From contig KN832876.1 of assembly GCA_000827325.1 (NCBI GenBank), positions 1,364,001 to 1,428,000 of the forward strand: DNA of 64,000 nt, given 5' to 3'. Position 1 is the first letter of the stretch. The number at the start of each line of letters is the position of its first letter. The notes below the pieces were generated by a model. That model saw nothing but the letters and a program-made list of their open reading frames with translations. It was not told the DNA's origin and made no database searches. This DNA comes from Oidiodendron maius Zn. Lineage: Eukaryota; Ascomycota; Leotiomycetes; Myxotrichaceae. Position numbers and translations under genes: made by a program. This document shows positions 11,612 through 23,436 of this stretch, one piece after another.

Positions 11612-14463
11612 ATGGTCTTCAATACAGTCACCGTTGCCGGCGTGGTGACCCCCGCTGTGATCCACACTTTCTTGTCTCATGTAGGTTGATACCTGTCCCA
11701 GAGTCGCCATGAGCGAGAGGGAGAGCGTAAAGGAAGTTAGTAGCTAATACCAATTGCCCCAGTACCTCAACCGCAAGAGACACCTCGCGCACAAACCCAC
11801 GGCACACATCTCATACGACGAGGGCCTCAACCTAGTCAAGAAGTTCCTCCTCTACGCCTCGCATCACACGGTCGAGGATATCCAGCGCTTCACTTCGCAG
11901 TGGGTGCCTTCTCCGCACTGGGTCAAGACCGAGCAGGTGCCGATCCCCGAGATCCACTTAAAAGCCAGTGCGGAGGCTATACAGGCGCAATTGGGTCCGC
12001 ATGGCGTCGAGAGAGTTGGTGGACGAACGTGGTGGCAGTGGCGTCGGCCCGGCAGTGAGCTGAGCGCCGAGTGGATCGAAATGAGAGCGGATTTTAACGA
12101 AAGGCAGCGGGGGAGCGATCCGGGGAAGAGGATCATGCTATATGTGCATGGCGGGGGGTATTTCTTTGGAAGCGTGGACGCCCATCGGTACCAGTTGCAG
12201 AGGCATGCGAGGAAATTGAAGGCAAGAGTCTTTGCACGGTATGTTACGCTCTTGGTGCCTTCGGTTTGCATACAGACTAACTGGTGGCAGTGAGTCTTGC
12301 TGTTTCGTTAACCCTGATTCGAATTCTAATCTTAAGGTCTATAGCTCGATACCGACTGGCGCCTCAGTTCCCCTTTCCTTGTGGCCTGCATGATTGCTTA
12401 TCGGCATACCTGTACCTTCTGACCACCCATGACCCCACGGCTATAGTTGTGGCAGGCGATTCGGCTGGTGGGGGGATGGTTTTGAGGTAAGTCTGTGGCG
12501 ACGTCGAGGCGGTATCTACTGATGAAATTGTAGCATGCTTGTGATTCTGCGTGATCAAGGCCTCCCGTTGCCAGCCGGAGCCATCTTAATCTCGCCTTGG
12601 GTAGACCTAACACATTCATTCCCCAGTGTTGCGGGGGACGGTGCACTGGATTATATCCCGCCCCATGGCTTCCACCAGCGACCCTCGCCTTCCTGGCCAC
12701 CTCCAAATGCAGAAGATATGCGCGCTATGCGAGAAGCCGTCAAGAACCCTCATTCCAAGAAGCAAGTTACACTTCCGCAGGAGACCGAAGCCGATGCTAT
12801 TCGAGGTTATCGTATTCATCACAGCCCCGATCCAAAAACTCAGAACGCAACGGCTACTGCCGACAAATCAATTACCAATGGGGACGTTCCTCTTGCGAAT
12901 ACTGTGCCGGGGTATGACCGGGAGCTGTCCATAATGATCGATGGCAAGTTGGTCGAGATTAAGGACCAGATTCAGATGTACACTACGAACCAGCTTATAT
13001 GTCACCCGTTAGTGTCACCAGCTCTGCAATCATCTCTTGGTGGCCTGCCTCCTTTGCTCATACTTGTTGGAGGTGGTGAGCTGCTTCGAGATGAACAGAT
13101 CTACGTGGCTCACAAGGCCGCAAACCCAGCAAAGTACCCTCCCGGAGATGCATTCCTGGACGAAGTCCCACATAAGAATGGCAAGAACCAGATTACGCAG
13201 TGGAAACCTACAGACGTGCAGTTGCAAGTCTGGGACGATCTATGCCACGTCGCGCCAACTCTAAGTTTTACTCGGCCTGCCAAGTATATGTTCCGATCCA
13301 TTGCTCAATTCGGAGCTTGGGCGCTTGCTAGAGCTCAGAAGACGGGGATTGAGATCGTGGACGACGATGCAGTCTCTGTTATCTCGAGGTCTGATTCTGA
13401 TTCGGAGGACAGGCATGCACTCGAGGTAGGACTGCCCATTACTAGTGACCAAAGTTTCTTGCTGACAAGTTCATAGCAAAAGCATCAAGAAGCAGCATAT
13501 GGCAGCGTAGGAAAGGCCGGTGATCCACTGCCACGCTTCAAACACCATATGATCCGCCAACGCGTCGACCGACATGGGAATATCTCAGAGCTGGTACCAG
13601 AGCGAGAGCTACCAGGCTGCAGTCTTCCGGTAAGTCAAATTGGCGTGGTCCAGGAAGGAACTGTTAAGAAGTGGATGGCTGCGAAGATGAAGTGGGATGT
13701 CAGATTTGCTGCCACGAAGCGGAAAGTTCAGAGACAGCGTGCCATGGAATTTGCCAAGGGATATCACACATTTGGGGACGGTGAGATACCTCCACCTTCT
13801 GCCTTAGCTGGCAGAAGAAAGCTAGAAGGAGATTTGAGAGAAGAAAAGAAGCAGAAGAGTGCCGCACTCAGCCTATGGGCTCTATGGGGTAGCAAGCATG
13901 ACGAGGAGGCCCTCCAGAACGAAAAGGAATTGGGTGAGGGGCCAGAAGATCCAAATGTACTTGTTGTCGCGCCTACAAATGAAGCTGAAGCTGGAGGGGC
14001 TTCAGGCCAGACTTCTCACAGCAGAGGATTCTCCAAGGGCCACAGCCGCAGCAGATCTCGCCGGCGCATCGTCACAGATGAGAACCAGACCGAGGAGAGT
14101 GAGATCGACGAGGACACCCCAGCTGCCGTTCTCCACCGCCGCCTCACGCGCGAGAGGGGAGAAGTCGGGGGCTCAGGAACAGGCCGCCTCACCCCAGAAT
14201 TCCTCACCACACAGTCGGCCTTGCGCCCGCCTCCCATCGATGAGACGGAGCTGAAGCGCCCGAAACTAAACGGAATCGCCTTTCCGTTCAGCCTGAAGCA
14301 GGATGGCGCTAGTGCCAGCATGGTCACGCTCACGAGTTCTGTTGGCGTGGGACCCGTGGCAGATGTGAGCACCGAGGGTGCGAAAGAGAGTGGCGTAGAG
14401 CCGAACGAGGTTGATATCAATGCTGCTAGGAGGACGACTAGTGCTACTGCCGGAACAACCTAG
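11612..14463 (+). CDS. Alpha/beta hydrolase (hormone-sensitive-lipase-like esterase)
   Basis: Esterase or lipase of the alpha/beta-hydrolase fold-3 (HSL) group. Supported exons are 11612-11680, 11763-12238, 12345-12486, 12534-13425 and 13477-14463. The oxyanion motif is [11 protein letters not shown] and the nucleophile elbow is GDSAGGG. The Asp of [10 protein letters not shown] and the His of WDDLCHVAP are likely catalytic partners. A hydrophobic N-terminus ([15 protein letters not shown]) may anchor it in a membrane. After the catalytic domain there are about 330 residues of charged, low-complexity sequence with KRKVQRQRA and [16 protein letters not shown] segments. Splicing 12239-12344 as one intron joins phase 2 to phase 1 and does not keep the frame across VFA/YRLAP. 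A second short intron or an assembly indel would explain it. Confidence 0.85.
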
Positions 14464-14974
14464 GCCCATGAGAATGCGACAGCTGTGAGTGCAGAGAAGC
14501 CTCCTATCGAGACTTTTGTTTCGGCGGAGGAGAATTAGCCCACGCCATCTTGTGTGTCAGTTGGGGGTAGAAGTTTGTAAGATTGTATATTCTGTGTATA
14601 ACATGTAGTATCCCGTGGAATGACTGGTCTGATGACAGATTTTATATATACCCTATGTCAATGAAACACATACGAATTCGACAATTTATCTCTCCTAGAC
14701 AATCCTGTAGGGCTAACTTCACTGACCGTTCATTTTTTTCAACACACCCTCAAGCTTAGCATTTGTATGGTTTCATTTGTTTGATTATTCATCACACTTA
14801 GATCATGGTTTCAAGGAGGTATTTGGTTGGTGACAACGCTCTTCTAACGCTCTTCCAAACGCACGCTTCAAAACCAACGCCATATCGCTGTGCCAGGAAT
14901 TCCGTTTCTATGTAAGTCAACTCCCCTGCAAAATCCGATCCAATAAACAATTTCCCCCCTTCTATCCTCTCCCT
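14464..14974. other. Convergent 3' region
   Basis: About 510 bases between the stops of the hydrolase (plus) and exgD (minus). AT-rich, with TATATA and poly-T stretches as expected of two 3' UTRs. No ORF of note. Confidence 0.45.
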
Positions 14975-17063
14975 CTAATAATACTCAGGCAGGCCCGAGA
15001 AATCCGGAATCGTCGTCGTGCAATTGAAGTCCGGTGCGTAGGCCTTGGCCGGCAATATCCCAGCAGCAAGGCCTAGCTGGTAGCTCCATTGTGTGGCCTC
15101 CTCGGTCACCCAGGTCCAGTAGAACCAGCCCCAACCTGTTTCGAAGCTTGCCATCTGCGCCTCGGCGAACATCTGCAGGAACTGCTTGTATGTTGAGCTG
15201 TACTGGCTCGGGTCGGCGTTTGCATTCGTGCACGAGCACTGTGAGTTCTGAGTTGGGCAGTCTGGGGACAAGACTTCCGTCGATGAGTTGCCTGAGTCGT
15301 AGGTCCCTTCCCAGCGCGTGCCCCAGCCGACGTTGTTAAGGTACTGTGCGCAATCGGTGTCTGCTTGGGACCACTCGGCAACGATGGTGGGCCCGAATCC
15401 GGTAGCAGTATTCATACTCTGCTCGGTCTGCTCAGTCCAGCCTTGACAGGCGTATTGTGTCTTCTGTGTATGGTTGTAGACGATCTGTTGCGAGTTGAAA
15501 ATCACGTACTGGTGTGCATCAAGAACAAGCCCCGGGTAGTTCTGGAGTTTACCCTGCCAGTGGGCCAGGCCCAGGAATCCATCGCCAAAGACAATGTTGG
15601 CATTTACACCACCTTGACGAACTATTTCATACGCCGAGACGGTCCAATTTACCACATCGTCGGTATTAAGCGAGACCATCTTTGGTTCGTTCACCAGCCC
15701 GTAGAATGCGATAATATTCTTGTAACGGTCCTGTGCGAAGAACTGGGCCAATTGATTGTGAATATCGAGTGAACGCTGCGCATTAAGGTCGCCATCAGTT
15801 CCGTTCAACCATCCAATGGTTCCCTGACGCCCACTGTGGTTCCACCCGTTTTGACTCCCGGGAAGTCCATGCACATCCAAGTTTATTCTCAGCCCATGCT
15901 TGCGAGCCCACTCAATGCCCCTTAACAGGTAACGCCACGAAGTGCGAAAGACATAAGGGTCTCCATCATAAGTCGTTACTGCCCAGTAGGAAAAGGGTAT
16001 TCGAACATGGTCCAACCCAGCATTTGCAATGTCAATAAACGTTTGCTCAGTCACAAAGGTTGCATAGTGCTTCTCCAGCGTCGCCTGCGCTCCCGAAGCA
16101 CCTAGGTAAGATGTCAAGGTCCATTCATCAATAATGCCGAGTTTCGAATCATAATTGAATAAGGAGGGTGTAATAAAAGGCTCCAAAGACAGCCAGCCTC
16201 CTAGATTGACTCCCCGTACAGGAAGGTCCGCATACGAGCCCCACGCCGTAGAAATAGGGGGCGTATATGAATTTGCGCTCTTCGAGTCGTCCCATGTCGA
16301 ATTTAATCCCATTATAGGAAGTCCTCCGAAAGTCTCATTCGTGTACGTGACGTTGAAGTCCGTTGTAGTGTACCATGTAAACGGATCAAGATATGTCCCT
16401 TTTGCTGCTTCGGGAATATCTGATTCGGAAACTCCAGATAGACCGGACGTCGAAGATGATCCTCCACTCGACGAGGAGCTTGATTTTGAACTGTTTTTCT
16501 TAGTAACCACCACTGCCACTGGTATGATAATAGCCAGGAGCAAGACCAAGATGGCAATACCAATCCCTAACGAGACCTGTCAGCTTTACGACGTCAGGAT
16601 TAGTTGGGTCCAATAACAAACATAATCGCTTTCTCCTCTTAAAAAAGGCTTCCTCCTTGTCGTTCTTCTCGTAGTTATAAGTCCCTCCTCGCAGCCCTCT
16701 AAGCTTCTCGCCCTCTGCTTCTTCTAGTAGTGCCCCGCTGACAACTCTCCGCTTCTTTCTTTTATGCTGCTTCCTACTTCGCTCCACTATATACCTTTCC
16801 TCATATACTTCCCGTTCTCGTTTTTGGCGGCTCTTGGGAGTTATTTCTGGTTCGCTAGGTGGGTTCTGATTTAGATAATTAAGCTTTGCTAATGCGCCTG
16901 CAGATAACGCATGACTGCTCGAATCGGATGATGTTGCATGACCTCTTGATTTTCGTGGGCTCCCACTATGTGAGACTCGCCTGTCGTGGTGATGATGGCG
17001 ATGGTGGTGATGGTGATGGCTTCGCTCTCGAGTCTTCCGCCGCGGGGAATCTGGAGGAGCCAT
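14975..17063 (-). CDS. exgD: Membrane-anchored exo-1,3-beta-glucanase, ExgD type (GH5)
   Basis: Type II membrane glycosidase that trims cell-wall 1,3-beta-glucan at the plasma membrane. Exons 17063-16622 and 16566-14975 give 677 aa. The cytoplasmic N-terminus of about 145 residues is highly basic and carries a histidine tract (HHHHHHRHHHH) near residues 15-25. One membrane helix follows (WIGIAILVLLLAIIIPVAVVV), then a Ser-rich stalk. The GH5 domain has RGVNLGGWLSLEPFITP, HVRIPFSYWAV, LDVHGLPGSQNG, and GLVNEPK with the likely acid/base Glu. VAEWSQADTD holds the likely nucleophile Glu. The intron uses a GTTTGT donor, an AACTAATCC branch site and the TTAG acceptor that keeps the TM helix in frame. 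The first ATG is at 17063; a longer frame would need TTG. Confidence 0.92.
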
Positions 17064-17402
17064 TGTCGTGACAGCAGCCAAATCTCGGAGCTGTAAGATC
17101 TTCGAGGTTACTCACACTCCATTGGCAAGTAAATCCGCTCATATGGAGTTATATACGATCCTCTCGAATCTAGATTGCGTACGTATGCCACGACCACAGC
17201 GCCCATCCTGTGGTTCGTGTCACCACGGCAACCATCTTCAGGGTCCAGGAACCGGCCGGATTAACTAAATTGCGGAGCGACGGTTATTCACGGCCAAAGT
17301 TCCACAGCCGAGACGAGACACCCATCCGTTGTTCCAGTACAAAGTCGGCGAGGATGGCCAGTTCTTTGCTCGAGATACTTGCTCTTCACCTGTCTATACA
17401 AA
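17064..17402. promoter_or_regulatory. Divergent promoter of exgD and the BCKDH E1-beta gene
   Basis: 339 bases between divergent ATGs. It holds both promoters. CCGG-rich patches are present, but no known operator could be recognised. Confidence 0.4.
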
Positions 17403-18709
17403 ATGCGAGTACCAGCTAGACTGTACTCAAGGGGGCTGTCCCTGTGCATCCCTCAAGCGCCGAGAATTGTCAGCAGAGAACAGCGATTTCGTCCTTATTC
17501 CACGCATCCTCCGAACGCCCGCTTGAATATCCCCACAGACTTCTCTTCGACCCCGCTCCTTGCCCATACCTCACAGACTGCTCTTCGGAACCCGGAATTA
17601 CCTCCAGAAGTCCGCAACGATTCTACGAAACGGATGAATCTCTTCCAGTCCATCAATGACGCTCTGTCCCTTGCCTTAGCTGCGGATGAGTCGGTCTTGC
17701 TCTTCGGAGAAGACGTTGCTTTCGGCGGTGTCTTCCGGTGCAGCATGAACCTTGCAGAGAACTATGGGTCTGAGAGAGTCTTTAACACACCATTGAGTGA
17801 ACAGGGGATCATTGGATTTGCCATTGGAGCTGCTGCCGAAGGCATGAAAGCTGTGGCAGAGATACAGTTTGCAGATTACGTGTATCCTGCGTTTGATCAA
17901 CTGGTCAACGAAGCAGCGAAGTTTCGATATCGGGATGGCAAAGAGGGGCGGCATGCCGGTGGGCTGACAGTTAGAATGCCCTGTGGAGGAGTAGGCCATG
18001 GAGCCTTGTATGTATTTTTGCGCCGTCTACAAGTCATACTATCTAATAGGGTGCAGATACCACTCACAATCACCTGAGAGTCTGTTCACGCACATACCTG
18101 GACTACGCGTCATAATGCCCCGATCACCTATCCAGGCTAAAGGCCTATTACTTTCGGCAATTGCAAGCAATGACCCATGCATCTTCATGGAACCGAAAGC
18201 ATTGTACCGAGCTGCGGTCGAGCAAGTGCCCACTGCACATTATACTCTACCGCTTTCGAAAGCCGAAGTTTTAAAGGAGGGGAAAGATGTCACCGTTGTA
18301 TCATATGGCCATCCTCTCTATACGTGCACCGCTGCAATTGAAGCAGCCGAACGGGATTTCGGAATAAGTGTCGAGTTAATAGACTTGCGAACAGTGTATC
18401 CTTGGGACAAGGAATGTGTGCTCAAGAGCGTCAGGAAGACTGGAAGATGTTTAGTTGTGCATGAGAGCATGATAAGCGCTGGTATTGGAGCTGAGGTTGC
18501 TGCAAGTATACAAGGAGATAAAGAAACTTTTTTGAGGCTTGAAGCCCCGGTGATGAGAGTGGCTGGCTGGGATACCCACATGGCGCTGTTGTTTGAGCGC
18601 TTCAATATTCCGGATGTTGCAAGTAAGTCTCTAAAAACACTATAAAGGCAACATCTACTGACCAGAAACAGGAGTATATGATGCAATAAAACAAGCCATA
18701 GAATACTAG
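17403..18709 (+). CDS. 2-oxoisovalerate dehydrogenase E1 component, beta subunit
   Basis: Beta subunit of the thiamine-diphosphate decarboxylase E1 of the mitochondrial branched-chain 2-oxoacid dehydrogenase, in Val/Leu/Ile breakdown. Exons 17403-18007, 18057-18622 and 18672-18709 give 402 aa. The first ~45 residues are Arg/Ser-rich and non-acidic, as in a mitochondrial presequence. The transketolase pyrimidine domain follows: [63 protein letters not shown] and [14 protein letters not shown]. The C-terminal domain contains RTVYPWD and [18 protein letters not shown]. The last exon encodes only [12 protein letters not shown]. It starts at the first ATG, 17403. Identification is firm. Confidence 0.95.
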
Positions 18710-19055
18710 ATAAGAATGATAAACATAAACCGTAGACTTGTGCCTCCATATATGAAGTGCGGAGGTTGACGAGCGACATCCTCGATTGTATTTCGGGAAA
18801 TTTACACTCCAGATGGCACCTTGGTTGAAATAATATGAGATCGAATGGCAAAAGAGACGGAGCCATTGTTGTGTTATCACCTCGGGAATTATAGACTGCA
18901 GTTGTATATCAGCCACATTTCTCCAGCCACAGCCGCCAGGAGGGGTCGCTTAGGCACACGCCACATACCTCCTCCGCCTTACAACAACAGCACTGTCCTC
19001 CAGGTCTGAGCAATAGGAGGCAGTGACAGCAGGCTGATCAATTCAATCAACCAAA
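18710..19055. other. Intergenic between two tandem plus genes
   Basis: 346 bases that carry the 3' UTR of the E1-beta gene and the promoter of the capping-protein gene. Nothing further is recognised. Confidence 0.4.
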
Positions 19056-20189
19056 ATGGCTTCATCAGAACTGGACATAGTCTCTGCTTTTGTGGAGGGA
19101 GCTCCTCCAGGAGAGGTAGAACGGGCACTCCCATCAGTAGAGCATGTTTGCTGACTTCTTCCAAGCTCGCAGATGTTATCGCTGGTATGAGTCTCCTTCA
19201 TTGCAATCGCCGTAGATTGTACTAAGAATTTGGCACAGATATCAAGGCCCTCACAATGTCAAGTCCCAACATCATATCGCAACTTGGACCAGCTTTCGAG
19301 AAATACAACGAGGAACAGTTCACAACAGTTAAGCTACCAGGAAGCAGTCAAAGTGTTAGAACTGGTAGCCCCAGGATTTAACAAGGGTAAGGCTAATCAG
19401 ATATTTATGACAGGTCATTGTCAGCTCGCATAATTCTCTTGGGGATGGGCGATATTACGATGTGGAGAGCTCATCCAGCTTTGCATTCAATCACAGCACA
19501 CAGGTAGTTTCGCAACGGGAAATGATTCGTGTCATACTTGCTGATATGGCCTAGAAAGCAAGCGCAGTCCAGAGTTATGTGTTGGAAAGCCGTCAAGCAG
19601 ATTTGGTGTATGTCTTTACCTTTAAATTTGAGCATTATGACTTATCCAGATGCAGGAAATCTGTCTTAAAGAGCCTTGGTGATCACGTCAAAGAACACTA
19701 TCCTAATGCCTCATACGGGGTGTATCCAATCAACAACGACTCGGAGATTGCAATTATTGTGGCCGCGAACAAGTACAGCCCAAATAATTACTGGTAAGCA
19801 TCTTATTCGGTGCTGACAGTCCAAAATCTGATGATAACAGGAATGGTCGCTGGCGCTCACTCTACATCTACTCGCCATCATCCTCTTCACTTACTGGAAG
19901 CATTAAAGTTGATGTGCACTACTACGAAGATGGCAATGTACGTCTCCTGACAACCAAGCCGGTCTCGGCGTCAGTATCGTCTGGGTCTGCGACGGCAATT
20001 GCTAGAGAAATTGCCGGCGCAGAAAAGAAGTATCAGGAAGAGGTGAATAGAGGTTTCAGTAATCTGAGTGAGGGAGCATTTAAAGGGCTCCGGAGGCAAT
20101 TACCAATAACAAGACAGAAGATAGAGTGGGACAAGATAGCTGGGTACAAATTGGGGCAGGATATTGGAGGCGGAAGCTCAAGAAGATAG
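19056..20189 (+). CDS. cap1: F-actin-capping protein subunit alpha
   Basis: Alpha subunit of the CapZ heterodimer that blocks actin-filament barbed ends at cortical patches. Seven exons: 19056-19115, 19166-19184, 19239-19354, 19414-19503, 19555-19607, 19656-19793 and 19841-20189, giving 274 aa. All junctions keep frame. Family blocks are ASSELDIVSAFVEGAPPGE, VIVSSHNSLGDGRYYDV, QKASAVQSYVLE, NNYWNGRWRSLYIY and the amphipathic C-terminal part with FKGLRRQLPITRQKIEW. The second exon is only 19 bases. Many short exons in a conserved housekeeping gene are common in Eurotiomycetes. Length matches the family. Confidence 0.94.
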
Positions 20190-20644
20190 GCTTGTGGATA
20201 GAGGATAACATACAGCTTCCACCTACCACGGCAAAGAAGACAATGGCCACAGGGGATGCGGATAGTCTCTCGGGAAGGACCCTCGGTATGTGATCAGGAT
20301 ACTCAGATTACAATACAACCAATCACATGGACCGCAAATTGCGATGACATTAGAATCACGTGATTAGATAACCAAAATTCGATTCGATTCGGTTCTAGGT
20401 TTAGTCTTGCTGGACTAGTGTGCCGGAAATGGCACCTCGACACGGCAACCATAAGCGGAAGCAAACCGTCCAGACAGACACTTCACTCCTGTCAATTGCT
20501 CAACATCAACGCCATCCCCCAACCTCCCTGCTTGGCACTGTCTTTTTCGTGCCCCGTTGTGTCTGTTATCGAGACGTCCCATTTCGTGCGACTCCTCTAT
20601 CGCGACAAGTTCAAGCAGAAAGATAGCAATTCATACCCGGACAA
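20190..20644. other. Intergenic between capping-protein and cytochrome b5 genes
   Basis: 455 bases with the 3' UTR of cap1 and the promoter and leader of the cytochrome b5 gene. Contains the short iteration ttcgattcgattcggttc near 20378. Short overlapping ORFs at 20418-20816 are leader or intron shadows. Confidence 0.4.
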
Positions 20645-21399
20645 ATGTCGAAACAATTTACATACGCCGAGGTCCAGGCACACTCGGCCAAGAAAGATCT
20701 ATACGTGGTCATCCACGATAAGATCTACGATGTCACCTCTTTCATTGATGAGCATCCGTGAGTGCCATTTCTCTTTCCTTGCTAGAATAGCTTCCTATGA
20801 ACCGAACTGGACATAGATGCACTATTCCTAGGACTTCTACCTCTTTTCCTCGGACTCCGGTAGCATCTCTCGAACCACCCAAATTTCCCGCAATGCTCAA
20901 CGTCGTTCATAATATATCCTATTTGCTCTCGATCCATTCGTGGATCTGCTATGCACTTCTTTACCTTATCAATGTGCCCAAGAATACGCCTTTTCTGTGA
21001 AATCGACGATACGGCATGCTAACAACTGGCTAGAGGTGGGGAGGAAGTCCTACTCGACGTTGGTGGACAAGACGCAACCGAGGCTTTCGAGGATGTTGGA
21101 CACAGTGACGAAGCTCGAGAGATACTAGATGGCATCCTGATCGGAGAGTTGAAGCGTGTGGTAATATTACCTCCCCCTTGCATATAAAAGCCATTGCTAC
21201 ACAGCGACGCTGATTGAATATTTGACAGCCCGGAGACCCAAAACCTAAGTCTGCGCCTCCGAGTGGCGCTGCTGCACCAACCAGCGCGGCCGCCAACTCT
21301 GGCGGTATGGGATTCGGCCTATACGCCGTCCTTATTCTCGGCGGAGCGGCAGCATTCGGAGCATACAAGTATTTGCAATTGCAGGAGGTCAACGTATAG
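20645..21399 (+). CDS. Cytochrome b5, tail-anchored
   Basis: Small haem protein of the ER membrane that passes electrons to desaturases, hydroxylases and P450s. Exons 20645-20757, 21034-21160 and 21229-21399 give 136 aa. The haem-binding core has the first axial His in [14 protein letters not shown], with HP|GG split by intron 1, and the second His in [13 protein letters not shown] Pro/Ala/Ser linker ([17 protein letters not shown]) is followed by the C-terminal membrane anchor [19 protein letters not shown] and a short tail. Intron 1 is 276 bases, the longest inferred intron in the window. Start is the ATG of [11 protein letters not shown]. Firm. Confidence 0.95.
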
Positions 21400-21898
21400 A
21401 TATTAGACATTAGTTTTCAAATTCTGATAACAGAAGAGAGGAAGCACTGGATTATACGGTTGGAGAGATAAGGTCGCGTTTGCTACTTTTCTACATTTCA
21501 ACAATGCTTCTAATACTACATTGTCCGCATACTATTGTTGGGAGCAGCTGTGATCAACTACCTCGGCCCTGAAATGCTATGTAACTACTCTCATGGAAGA
21601 AGGGGTGAACTAATATCGCATGGCGCTTACGCCCTGCACTTTAAAGGCTCTCTAATCTCGCATGAAAGACTGAGGTATGACCTCCTCAAATGGCCACACA
21701 TCCAAGGTGATGTTTTTGCAGAAGAAGTTGACCGAAATATGGAGGGATTGAGACATCCCCGGCCATGAAATTTTGCCTGCCAACTTTCAAACTCATGATT
21801 TTCCCTTATGGTGTATCCTCGAACTAACACGCAACACACCCCGAACGCCATACTTATGCGACATCACCACCGAGCCAACACATAAACGTAGCTTAAAT
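21400..21898. other. Convergent 3' region
   Basis: 499 bases between the stops of cytochrome b5 (plus) and the RING gene (minus). Short ORFs here have no domain. Presumed 3' UTRs. Confidence 0.4.
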
Positions 21899-22542
21899 TC
21901 ATGCATACATGCTCTCATAATCCTCTTCATCGTCCTCATCATCTTTAGTCTTAACCACCTCCTTCTTCTTCGCCAAATCCTTTCTGTCAAGAGGACATGT
22001 CCCATTGAGCCTCAGCCACGGGCCGACGCAGTCTAGGTCAAACCTATGCGTCTTATGGCATGGGAGCTCAACCACGAGTGGATAAGGATCGTCTAGGAAA
22101 GCATCGCCGCAAATGGGACATGTATCTGTCTTCTTCAACGCCTTCTTTGGAACGCGGTCCAGAGAATCTAGATAGCTCTGCGGAACCCCTGCGACCTTCT
22201 CCGGCGGCGAATCGATAGCCTGCTGTAATTCCTCAATCAAGTGGTTGAGGAGTTCCGAGTTCTGAGGGTTGTCGGCGCTCTGGAGGAGAGTGAGGTATTG
22301 GTCTTGAAGGAGCCGGTTCACAGCAGCCATGTCGACCGGCGTCGGGATTGCGTGAGGATTGTGGTGCACCTGCCCCGGAGAGTCGGTTTCCACTTGGCTA
22401 AGTTGATTGAAGAATGAGGACATTGACGGCCGACGGGTACGGGCTTTTGGTCTTTCCTTGATGTTGTGCTCGACTCGTAAGTGTTAGTGCTTGTGTACAT
22501 GGATGGTGGGGAAGAACTGACCTTCATATGGGTTCGACATGG
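21899..22542 (-). CDS. RING-type zinc-finger protein (putative E3 ubiquitin ligase)
   Basis: Exons 22542-22524 and 22473-21899 give 197 aa. The first exon encodes only MSNPYE plus one base; the acceptor at 22474 restores the frame as VEHNIKERPK. The zinc-binding module starts at about Cys125: CPICGDAF, then LPCHKTHRFDLDCVGPWLRLNGTCPLDRKDL. Ligand spacing is RING-H2-like. The last pair reads CPLD, so an Asp replaces the final Cys, as in some functional RINGs such as Rbx1. An acidic tail (KTKDDEDDEEDYESMYA) ends the protein. Role as an E3 ligase is inferred from the fold; substrate unknown. Confidence 0.85.
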
Positions 22543-22800
22543 CTAATGAAGGCTATGTATGTCTTCCTTGAAACTGCAATTCGATTTGAGATGATTGATC
22601 TTGTAGGCAACAATTGTTCAGGGAGAAGGGGGCCTTCTATAGTTGCAAAGAGCTTGCGGCAAGCTCCAAACTTCTAGCAGGCAAACGGTCTACGCGTTGC
22701 CTCGCTAAGCTTCCCCGCAAGGCTACCACAAGGCCAAGAGCTTCCTTTCCAGGTATAAAATCCCCATAAGCCGGGCTGCAAGGTGTGTGTTCCAAGTGTA

Positions 22801-22930
22801 TTGTCAATATCAACTATATAAAATACAAGTCTCTAGAATACTATATTTTTAACGTACACCATTAGAGAAAAACTACAAATAGAGCTTAGCCTAAGAGTTT
22901 TGTCTCCAGAGCTGATGGCGTCTCTATGTA
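22801..22930. repeat. Left copy of a diverged direct repeat
   Basis: This segment matches 23437-23560 in the same orientation. The first 34 bases differ at one position only, and the match stays recognisable through ACGT...ACCATT, AGA.AAACTAC and a TGTCTCCAG block further on. Spacing is 636 bases. The right copy runs into the last codons of the Hsp70-like gene, so this left copy looks like a decayed duplicate of that gene's 3' end and 3' UTR. Confidence 0.6.
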
Positions 22931-23099
22931 TTTTTAACCCCAACTTTCGCGCCAGTATCAAGTACCTCTCTATCGAAATGGTGTAACAGTAGAATCTCCG
23001 CCACGAGATCGATACAATGAACCTTAAATAACAGGATATCTACTTAGCCTAGAGCTTTTGCCGTTGATATCCTTCTTGCGAGCATTTCCTCAACCACGT

Positions 23100-23400
23100 T
23101 ATCCTCTAATTTCTTCATATATGAAATATACTTAATAAGTATTAACTTTAGAAAAGGTTTGTTAATAAAACTAAATAACCAGAAAAATTTTATATAGTAA
23201 AATTAATTACTAACTCTTTTTAAAGAGAAATAACAAAATTTTTTATACAGACTCTTAACTAAATCCTATTTAACTTAAGCTATATATAAGGCTATAGCTT
23301 ATTATAGATCCTATATAGTCCCTAGCTCTAGTCACTTAATAACTTGCTTATTTTACTATATATATAAAATAAACTCCGTTACACTCTGAAGCCTACCTAC
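23100..23400. repeat. AT-rich, RIP-like island
   Basis: This stretch is far richer in A+T than anything else in the window and is full of TpA steps, with very few CpA or TpG. That is the dinucleotide pattern left by repeat-induced point mutation or simple AT drift of a silenced repeat. It lies between the two copies of the direct repeat. No coding capacity remains and the original element cannot be classed from the sequence. Confidence 0.55.
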
Positions 23401-23436
23401 CTAGTTGACCTGCACTTCCCTGTGTAAAACCCCATA

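Noticed and set aside
22927-23090. Open minus-strand stretch with a protein-like translation in the AT-rich island
   Set aside because: Short, interrupted and with no recognisable family; treated as part of the decayed repeat.
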